This document shows, in pieces, positions 56,582-64,000 of a stretch of DNA of 64,000 nucleotides. The stretch comes from Hydractinia symbiolongicarpus (Eukaryota; Cnidaria; Hydrozoa; Anthoathecata; Hydractiniidae): assembly GCF_029227915.1 (NCBI RefSeq), contig NC_079876.1:35199828-35263827 (forward strand). Reading direction: 5' to 3'. The position numbers were made by a program, and so were the translations under genes. Position 1 is the stretch's first letter. Each line of letters opens with the position of its first letter. Below the pieces are notes generated by a model. That model was not told the DNA's origin. It did not search any database and saw only the letters and a list, made by a program, of their open reading frames with translations.

Positions 56582-57119
56582 TATTAAAAAAAATTATCGA
56601 CAAAATCTTGCAGACTTTGAGAATTGCCCATTTGAAGTTCAATATGTTTAAATAAATGTTGATGACGAAGCCACGGCAGACATTAAAAAGACAGTCGATA
56701 AACAACGTGCAAGTTCCAGAAAACAGAAATATATATCAAAAAACTTTTTGCGTAAAGAACAATATAATGAAAAACGACGTGAAAATTATGCAAAGAAAAA
56801 AATGCACAAAACTATTTCCACAAGAATATCAAATTTCAAAATTACAATTGAAGCAGGCCCGGTTTTTATATGTATAGTATGTCACAGATGTCTCTATAAG
56901 AGGTCGGTCGTTAAATATAATGCTGAGAAGTATGATCTGCAGCATCTAGACATTATTAATGAAATTGAAAGTTGTGATGGGGAATATTATGTTTGCTTGA
57001 CATGTCACAAAAAGTTGTTGAAAGACATTATTCGTGCTCAGGCAGTGTTCAATAAGCTGGAAATATTTGACATACCAGATACGTTATTGAAAATTGGAGA
57101 AAACTATTGTAGCCGATGA
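56582..57119 (+). pseudogene. Helitron-type protein, DUF6570-like zinc region
   Basis: Continues the same protein after the SINE: INVDDEATADIKKTVDKQRA, then a Lys/Arg-rich helix (RKEQYNEKRRENYAKKKMHK), then GPVFICIVCHRCLYKRSVV and GEYYVCLTCHKKLLK, two C-x2-C/H pairs, ending AVFNKLEIFDIPDTLLKI. This block precedes the Rep/helicase in many animal Helitron polyproteins. One in-frame stop occurs near 56649. Confidence 0.65.
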
Positions 57120-57434
57120 CGGAAGATATTTCAATTGCCCCAGGTGAAGGAAATACTCCCATGTCACTATTAACTGATGAATTTTGTGAAGAGCTTGCTC
57201 ACCCACCCATGCAGCATGTGCAAGCACACTGTGAAAGTAAATGAAGAAGATTTGGTTGAATGCGAAAAATGTCAAAACATCTCAGTGAAAGAACTCTGCC
57301 AAGAGAAAACTAATGTTACATTTACGTTACTGAATAGCAATACAAAAGCAAGGCATGAATATTGTGCACCTGGCGAGATAATAACATCTTGCTTTGAAGT
57401 AACCTTGGATGATACAAAGATGGTTGTTATCTGA
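57117..57434 (+). pseudogene. Helitron N-terminal scrap fused to RPA-like zinc segment
   Basis: Plus strand ISIAPGEGNTPMSLLTDEFC then EELAHPP (start of the Helitron-like N-terminal region), then directly, in the next frame, CSMCKHTVKVNEEDLVECEK then CQNISVKE and FTLLNSNTKARHEYCAPGE. The last resembles the zinc-containing OB-fold of replication protein A, often found at Helitron protein ends. The Rep and helicase that should lie between are absent, so this is an internal deletion. Confidence 0.45.
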
Positions 57435-57449
57435 TGATGCTCAAGTAAA

Positions 57450-59649
57450 ACAGTTAGATTTTTCAACTGCCTTCACCCTAGTAGTGACATTTTAAATTTT
57501 TACATTTATTATTGTGTTCATTTTTTTGAGATTTTACGAGAACCAGGTTCGATTTGTTGTCTGTTGAAAATCAGTTCAGGGTTTTGCATTATTGAGATTT
57601 TTCAAATCGAATAGAAACAACCTGATTGATTCTTTCCTATTGTACGTTTGGTTTTTCACTTCTTCAAAAAACATTGCTTGATAACAACTACAAGTGCAAC
57701 GCTAATTAATATAGGGAAGAAAAACAAAACAACATAGTTGTTTATATATTTCACATAGTATATAGTTTCATGTATATATTTATCGTTCATATAATAAAAT
57801 TTATGAGTATCGAGTCTGAACTGTCAGCTCCTTTTCGCTTCAGTTTTTACATTGATTGTTGTGTTAAAAGTGCTTGCGACTTTTGAGGATTCAAACCTGA
57901 AGTACCAGTTTTCAACTCTTTTTGTTACTACTTTTGTTGTGTTACGTTTGCAAAATTTAGAGAAATTTCGAACAGGCGAGTTCCTACTTTTTGTAAATCC
58001 TTCCTTTTCATAAGTGATATTTTCGTTATTGTTTCTTTCATTAAAATTTGTGTGCATTCATGTTTACTTCGTGAATTTTAAGTCAATGCAAAAGTATTCA
58101 TTGATTGATAGATTGATCGATTCGCACGCTTAATGAAAACATGATGGACTTTAGTATCGTTTTTTTTATTAATATTTTTTTTTTCAGTATTCCATTTTTT
58201 CGCTCAATCTGTGTTTTTATATTAGTATTATTATACTCGATTTGGATATTCTTCTGTTATTTATGGTTTTAGTTTGTCGAAAGACAAAAGAAAATGTTGA
58301 AGTTGTTTTATATTCATTCAGTCTATTGCCCTCTAAATGCAAGCACTGTTGCTGCCCCTTTACGATAAAACTCTCACTAAGCTCAGAAAAATCTAAAAAA
58401 AATCCTCTTTCAACTGCCAGAATGGCATAGTCTACCCGTAAACCATTTCTTTGCGTTCTCGTGGTCTACTAAGTCTGATAGCAACAAACCCTTGTACGAA
58501 CCGCGCTTCGAAGAGAGAACTGGGAATGAAAACATTGAGAGAGCGCCAGCAGCCATGCCCATATATATACGTTCTTATGCGCATGCTTTGATCCTTAACA
58601 TCTTCAGAATCTTATAGCAGGAAAATTTGACAATAGACCCAGAGGAACGCAGTAAGTTCGGCTAGAATGTCAGGGTCAAAAGCGTGTGAGTGTTCAAACC
58701 GCCCCGGTTTCTTGTTGTAGATAAAATAGATGGAATTTTGCGAAAATTGAAATTAATGCTTAACAATTTTTGGACACTAATATGTTATAGATGTAGGCTG
58801 TGTAGGGTATTTATGTCTAATTTTATAATACTGATTGAATTCCGGCACCTTTTCCTCCAATTGGCTCACTTTTCTGAATTTCACTTTTCTGAATCATCGC
58901 TATTTCACAGTCTTCTCCTCAAAACATGTCCCAATCAACAACGGTAGCCAAAGAAAGTCCCATTTGCTTTTGTATTTGTTGTTGTTCGATTCCTAAAATG
59001 AAATAAAATGTTTGAAATAAATTTTTTCAGTTTTTCTAGTGTCGCAGAACTTAAAGATGTGCCAGAAAATTTAAATGATGTGCACACCAAGTTCTAAAAA
59101 GAATTTGATATCACTGAACAATTACGTCGGTATGATTGTCATAATAACCAGTATTCACCTGTAGACCACTAACATGTGGGCTCTATTATTTCTTCTAAAG
59201 TTAAATTGGATTTTTCGAAACAAGTGCTTTTACGAATAGATTATCGTGTCTTCCTTTTTTTTTTCAACGTTTGCCATCTGAAGTGTGTGTTTGTAACTCT
59301 GTAACTCCAAAAACATCTTAGAATTGCACACTTCGCAAAATTTAACACTTGGGAGAAGTTTATTATCCATCGACCACTCAATAGCGTGCCATTTCGATGT
59401 TATTACATTTTCAAGTAAGAAACAAAAAGTTACGAACTCTTTCTTTTGTAGCTTCCATTTGAAGCGGTGGAAGACATACTGTTATATTTATTAAACTAAA
59501 AAAATGCGATTAATGAGATTCCAATTATGCAATTTTAACTATGCAAGTAAGTTTAAAAATGTTTGTACATGATTATTTAAAAACAAAATGTATTCCGTCA
59601 CTAATAATAGTCAAATCATTAAATTTTATTTTATTGAACGCGGCCTTCC
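57450..59649. other. AT-rich DNA, no gene recognised
   Basis: No splice-supported exon or transposon terminus found. Several open frames lack recognisable motifs. Confidence 0.5.
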
Positions 59650-60110
59650 ACACAACTAAATTAAAAAAACATCGAATTTGTTTTATAATGAATTGTTTAT
59701 ACTAAAAATTTCATAACGTTGCAAAAACGTTTTCAAGAGACTAACAATAGTAAGTTATGTATCTCAGGTAAATATATAAATATAAAACAATGTAACCGTA
59801 AAATTACAAAAACAAAAGCAACATACAATTTAATGAAGCACAAACAAGGAAGAAACAATTGTGATTTCGATTTGCCTGAACCAGTCTTAAGTGACTATTG
59901 GTTAATTTTATTATGATTGATGATGAGGTGACAAAACAGTTGGCTGTAATGATAATACTTGTCTAATGACAAACGGTTCTACTAAAATGTAGAGGTCCAA
60001 CCCTCTAAAGGTTGTGCATCTAAGCAAAATCTCCCTTATTACAAGGATTTTTATTAAATAAACCATTAACCACAGCAGGACAATATTAGGAGCACAATAC
60101 AAACATTTAT
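59650..60110. repeat. Dispersed repeat, pair with 39908-40260
   Basis: Second copy of the repeat at 40 kb, same orientation, with ordered matching blocks from GATGAGGTGACAAAACAG to AACCCTCTAAAGG and a looser AT-rich flank. Confidence 0.75.
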
Positions 60111-60304
60111 AAAAAGGAAAGACACATCAACAAAAAAGCAATTTAAACCGAATCAAATAGGTACATACAAAATAAAATGAAACTAAAGTATCCTAAAACG
60201 GATATATGAAAAAATAAAAAGGACACAATGCAATTGAAAAGATGAACAGAACTTTAACCAAGGGCAGGTAGGTTTCGACCCATATTTCTGAACCTAAGTG
60301 CCCT

Positions 60305-60367
60305 GGATGTCTAGCTGGGTCACCTCGAAGAGGTCCGCGGACGGTCATCAGCAGAAACTAGACATCC
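60305..60367. other. Structured inverted repeat, GC-rich
   Basis: A perfect 10-base stem (GGATGTCTAG at 60305-60314 with CTAGACATCC at 60358-60367) encloses a second stem (ACCTC/GAGGT around 60332) and a self-complementary GTCCGCGGAC. It stands out as a compact GC-rich island and may be a folded RNA at the 3' side of the mobile element to the right. No known ribozyme core was recognised. Confidence 0.5.
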
Positions 60368-60420
60368 CTATCTTCGTAAAGTAAACTCTGACCACTTTCT
60401 CTTCAACTGTGCTATTCTTT

Positions 60421-60690
60421 GTTTTTAACTTAGGTAATAAGTGGAGTCGTTACTCTCCAAAGACAAGATCATGTGTGATCTTGTCTTTGGAGAGTCTTGC
60501 TAATTTTTTTTTTCACTGGGATAATAAGTGGAGTCGTCACTCTCCAAAGACAAGACCTAGTATGATCAAAGCCCCTTGCTAACTTAATTTTTATTTGATT
60601 TTGTTTTTATTTTTATTTTTGACTTCGGTAATAAGTGGAGTCGTCACTCTCCAAAGACAAGACTGAGTGTAGTCAAGCCCCCTTGATGAC
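60421..60690. repeat. Triple repeat with a perfect 20-bp-stem hairpin
   Basis: GGTAATAAGTGGAGTCG then T/C ACTCTCCAAAGACAAGA occurs three times (starts about 60433, 60519, 60628). In the first unit ACTCTCCAAAGACAAGATCA (60452-60471) is followed by TGTG and its exact complement (60476-60495). The repeats lie just downstream of the USP gene and may be its 3' UTR or element terminus. Confidence 0.9.
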
Positions 60691-60710
60691 TCATTCTGGT
60701 TAAAATATTT

Positions 60711-61559
60711 TTACCTCAGCTCTTTTAAAAAGAAAACATATGACTCGTGACTGTTAATAAGGCGGTCATCACAGAAAATTACTGCTCTATCGTTGCAATG
60801 TATCCACCTGTGAACCATTTGGTCGACGGCTATGGTTGTGTAGTGACCATTATTTAAGTTGCCGCTATGGTTGATAATAGCCCTTAATTGAAACTTTTTA
60901 CGAAACTTCACTTCTCCATCTACGGTAAAAGGTATGGAAAGGGTACCAGGGTAAGCAGTAATACGAGAGGCAATTTTTGACACAAGGCCGTTGGCACTGG
61001 CAAAACGTTTTAGCTGGAAAATGAGATGGGAACCGCAAGACACTACTTCTTTTTCAACTAGAGCAGTTTGATGAGCGTTGCAATCGAATAAATTATCTAC
61101 GGAAGATTGTAACGTAGGGTGCAGAGAAAGTTGGATGCATGGTGCTATAACTTCTGAGGAGCTGGTAATATGACATGAATTGCGAGTGGTTGATGTCTTG
61201 ATGCCAATACTAAAAAGACTTCCAAGAAATGGAAAGACTAATGACAGACCAGGTAGGAGATATTTAAGAACCTCGGGGTCGTCGTGCTGAGCAAAGATAT
61301 TAAATGCACTTCCCTTCGCAGCTGAGATATGATGTTTCATAGCACTCAAAAAATGAGAGGGATCAACTGGACTTCTAGAGACAGCCAAACTGTGAAGAAC
61401 ACCTACAAATGCTTCGCCTAACTTTGAGGTTGTTTTGGTGACAGAAATGGCTTTTTTAACTTTTGGAAGGTTATAAAAACATTTTAAGATGGAGTTTGCA
61501 TAACATGTGTTTCTTAAGTTTTTTAGACCGCTATTCCTAAAATCAGGGTTAGATGGCAA
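60711..61559 (-). CDS. Ubiquitin-specific protease (USP/UCH) domain protein
   Basis: Open for 282 codons. The Cys box is at residues 10-30 (SGLKNLRNTCYANSILKCFY, catalytic Cys 19), and the His box near residue 240 (NHSGNLNNGHYTTIAVDQ). NDRAVIFCDD and SYVFFLKE close the domain, and HLIFQLKRFASANG is the usual central LKRF strand. USP enzymes remove ubiquitin. The domain is compact for the family, with no zinc insert seen. The frame opens at TTG, not ATG, and only about 130 bases separate it from the end of the retroelement tail on the same strand, so it may be that element's C-terminal domain. Key residues are intact. Confidence 0.8.
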   Translation of the reverse strand: MPSNPDFRNSGLKNLRNTCYANSILKCFYNLPKVKKAISVTKTTSKLGEAFVGVLHSLAVSRSPVDPSHFLSAMKHHISAAKGSAFNIFAQHDDPEVLKYLLPGLSLVFPFLGSLFSIGIKTSTTRNSCHITSSSEVIAPCIQLSLHPTLQSSVDNLFDCNAHQTALVEKEVVSCGSHLIFQLKRFASANGLVSKIASRITAYPGTLSIPFTVDGEVKFRKKFQLRAIINHSGNLNNGHYTTIAVDQMVHRWIHCNDRAVIFCDDRLINSHESYVFFLKELR

Positions 61560-61599
61560 TGCGACTGTTGTTTTGAAAGACCTTGTAGCTAAGGGATTT

Positions 61600-62545
61600 T
61601 AATAGGGAACGTAAAGGTTTGTTAGGGAAACCAAGGCGACGAAAACAGATCCTTACTTATTCTGAACAGAAACCCCTTGCACCAACCTCAATGGCAAAGA
61701 AATGCAGGATCCAATTCATTGTTTTTCGTAGCATAACAAAGTGAAAAATATTTCTTAAGCTTTCGTTTGTGCCAATATTCCGTGTTCTCTTCACATGGAC
61801 AAGTCAGTTCTAACATAATTACAGTTTTGGAATAACTGGATATTAATAACACGTCTGGGCGTAGTTGTGTTATTGCAATGTATGGTGGAACAACTAAAAC
61901 GAAATCTAAATTTGACAGTATTTTCCAATCGGAAGAAAGGTGAAGAAGGCCTGGACACTTTGTATTCCTTTTCTTAGATGGTGATTGACCGGCCAGAATG
62001 AAAATAATTTTGTTGCACTTGGAAACCTTAAGAGCTTCATATGATACCAAAAACTCTTTTAATCCCTTAACCAAAACTATTAAAACCGAGTCATGACGGT
62101 ATGTGTATCTACCCTGCGTAAGGGAGTCCTACAGGCACCCAATATGTGGGAGACATTTGAGGATGGTTTCTTGCACAGAAGGCAACTTTTGTCTTACTCA
62201 ATTCCCCATCTCACAGGATTGGTTGGAGAGGGAAGGGTATCGTAGGTTGCCCCCTATACAAAAGGAAGTTAGAAATTGTGGCAGTGAAAGAATTGTTCTC
62301 CAAGACAAATCATTTTTCACATCAGAGCACCATTTTGTCCAATTGCCTTGCAAATGCAACTGCACAACTCTGGCATGGTAAAAATCTTCTTTATTTTCTT
62401 TAATGATATTGGAAACAAGCTTTCGGTAAGCATAAGTGCCTTTTGGTGGTATATTTTTGTGGCCTAAGAGCCCTAAGCCAGCTTGACCAGTCTGATGCAA
62501 ACCTAAAATCCTTTTGAAATTGAGCTGACTATCCGCCGATACTGT
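61600..62545 (-). pseudogene. Retroelement C-terminal tail with restriction-like endonuclease
   Basis: In changing frames: GLHQTGQAGLGLLG, TYAYRKLVSNIIKE, WTKWCSDVKNDLSWRTILSL, LTQGRYTYRHDSVLIVLVKG, LLHLSSDWKILSNLDFVLVV, then LRPDVLLISSYSKTVIMLEL followed by TCPCEENTEYWHKRKLKKY. The PD...(E) pattern in RPDVLL...MLELT is the PD-(D/E)xK nuclease of restriction-like-endonuclease LINEs (R2/NeSL class). The zinc-knuckle linker is damaged, and the reverse transcriptase itself is absent, cut off at about 62545. Confidence 0.65.
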
Positions 62546-62552
62546 TGCAGAT

Positions 62553-62987
62553 TTGCAGTCTACACGTGTTTCTATAGATGGAAGTTGGCAAAAACGTGAC
62601 CATGCATCTATGCATGGAGTTGTCACAGCTATATCGGGAGACAAATGTTTAGATTTTGAAGTTAAGTCAAAATATTGTCATGGCTGCAGCATATGGGAAC
62701 ACAAAAAAGGACCAGCTGAGTATGATTCTTGGCTCATTGATCATGAATGTTCGATCGATCACGATGACGACAGATCGTCAGGAGCTATGGCGTCAAAAAA
62801 CAAACTCATATATAAAGAGTATATGGGAGATGGAGATAGCAGTTCATTCAATGATGTTGTTAAATCAAGCCTACATTCTCCTCAGAATGTAACACCAATA
62901 AAATTTGAATGCATAGGCCTTGTACAAAAGCGGCTGGGTACATGCCTACGTAATCTTGTGAAGTCGCAAGGGAAAGCTCACAGATAA
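62553..62987 (+). pseudogene. Mutator-like transposase domain fragment
   Basis: Reads VSIDGSWQKRDHASMHGVVT, CHGCSIWEHKKGPAEYDSWL, HECSIDHDDDRSSGAMASKN, YMGDGDSSSFNDVVKS and IGLVQKRLGTCLRNLVKSQG. This order (DGSW, CxxC, GDGDS, V-KR-GT-LR) is the conserved centre of a Mutator-like transposase domain common in invertebrates; DGSW and GDGDS hold catalytic Asp candidates. The N-terminus is missing: upstream DNA is the antisense of the retroelement tail. A frame end at 62986 truncates it. Confidence 0.75.
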
Positions 62988-63464
62988 GTGTATAAATTCT
63001 ATGCAGAAGTGCTATGGCTTAGCAATTCGCAGGAATGTTGGTAATTTGTACCAGATGAAGAAAGCAGTTGATGCTATACTATATCATCTTACAGAAATTT
63101 CTAATTTTTATGTCTCAATGAATTTTTCCATTCTATTAGACTCCTTTTAGTCAGAAACATTAATCTTTGTTCAACTAAAATTGTACTAAGCCTAATGTGA
63201 AAACAATGTTTGATATTTCGTATTTCCTTAAATTTGATATTTGTTTGGATTGTGTTACCAGTTCTATTCTTTTTGTAGTTTGTTAAGATGTTTGGAATAA
63301 TTAATCCCCTGTTACTCTCGAGGATACGTGTTAGGTTTCTTGTTGCGCATGTGCAAAGTGAAGAATTTTTTTGTGTTTTCGGTAACTGCGCAGCCATGCA
63401 GCCAGGTAATTTAAGTTTTTGATTTTTGAAGAGTCAATTGTAAAGTTTAGCCAGATTTTATATT
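62988..63464. other. AT-rich DNA, possible transposase tail
   Basis: The first 90 bases (CAGAAGTGCTATGGCTTAGC, ATGAAGAAAGCAGTTGATGC) may continue the Mutator-like protein in another frame. Nothing else is recognised. Confidence 0.4.
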
Positions 63465-63680
63465 AAGGTTCCCTTGCCTTGCCAGCATTGACCTTGCCTT
63501 TGCCTACCCTTTCTATGCCTTCTCTGGTGCCTGCCTACTATGCCCTTGCCTGTGCCTCCCTTGCCTTGCTGATTCCTCCTCCTGTCCTGTTTTCTTGCCT
63601 GCCTTTGTCGTGCCCTTTCCTTTGCCGTGCTTAATGCCTTTGCTTTAGCAGTCTCTCTACACCACTTTTTAGCCAGTGTT
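63465..63680. repeat. TGCCT-rich dispersed repeat, copy 2
   Basis: Same ordered blocks as 54037-54200, longer. The minus strand stays open as an Arg/Gln/Gly-rich frame (RQARKQDRRRNQQGKGGTG), a by-product of the repeat. Confidence 0.8.
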
Positions 63681-64000
63681 AACTTCCAGTCAGTGTTAGA
63701 TTTCAAAGTGATCGGACGTGCTTAAAGAAAGAACTTTTGGCGCGGAAAAAAAGGGCGTTAACAGGAAAGAAGCCAATTGTTAAGATTTGCATCTAATATC
63801 TGTAAATATCCATTTATTTTCTTACTAACCTTCCTGAACTTTACATCCACTACACATTTCAGCGCATCTATCTTATGGTCGCCACACGGAATAAAAAATA
63901 CGAAGATATGGAAGATTCACAAAGTTCACCTGTCACTCTGGATTTTTTACTCTATGAAATTTAAAGTCTAAAAACATCCATCCTGACTTCAAAAGCTGAC
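63681..64000. other. No gene recognised
   Basis: AT-rich DNA up to the window end; the open frame at 63777-63971 has no recognisable motif. Confidence 0.45.

Noticed and set aside
60305-60367. Hammerhead ribozyme (the minus strand contains CTGATGA inside a stem)
   Set aside because: The required GAAA after stem II and the cleavage-site geometry are absent; only generic stem structure remains.
63458-63706. Arg/Gln/Gly-rich coding gene on the minus strand
   Set aside because: The open frame comes from a TGCCT-rich repeat also present at 54 kb where it is not open.

Overview
The window looks like nuclear DNA from an invertebrate animal, most likely a cnidarian and possibly a hydrozoan. This is an inference. 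It rests on the strong AT bias, short spliced exons in long intergenic or intronic sequence, and the mix of mobile elements: Ginger, Helitrons, CR1/Jockey-type LINEs, piggyBac, Merlin, a Mutator-like transposase and a tRNA-derived SINE. I see no bacterial operons, rRNA genes or CRISPR arrays.

Layout. 1.5-7.4 kb is a nested stack: a truncated Helitron, then a LINE on the minus strand whose reverse transcriptase is split exactly by a 2.48-kb Helitron. 7.7-13 kb holds minus-strand host-like exons (an Ala/Pro-rich GC island, and an exon pair with a decayed copy). 13.3-15.0 kb is a head-to-tail Helitron pair, followed by a piggyBac relic. 18.19-22.51 kb is a complete Ginger-type DNA transposon with inverted ends and a CCGG target duplication. 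It encoded integrase, acidic repeats, an F-box-like segment and a Ulp1/SUMO protease, now broken by several lesions. 23-36 kb is dominated by local duplications and by a minus-strand gene built from small, phase-compatible exons, many encoding Gln-rich coiled coil.

39.5-41.6 kb contains plus-strand exons that join in phase but carry one stop. 43.5-46.4 kb is a decayed transposase-like gene on the minus strand. 47.9-51.6 kb is a second, badly decayed LINE on the plus strand with ORF1 and ORF2. 54.6-55.4 kb is a Merlin-like relic. 55.7-57.4 kb is a Helitron-type protein relic with a peptidase-C76-like segment, cut by a SINE. 60.3-63.0 kb has a ubiquitin-specific-protease ORF behind a restriction-like endonuclease LINE tail, with repeat-rich, hairpin-bearing DNA downstream, next to a Mutator-like transposase fragment.

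The recurring theme is that three unrelated kinds of mobile element here carry or adjoin three different ubiquitin/SUMO-type cysteine protease families (Ulp1, C76-like, USP). Most mobile-element genes are dead copies. The best candidates for living host genes are the multi-exon coiled-coil gene and the exons at 7.7-11.9 kb. All family calls come from recognising motifs by eye; no database was searched.
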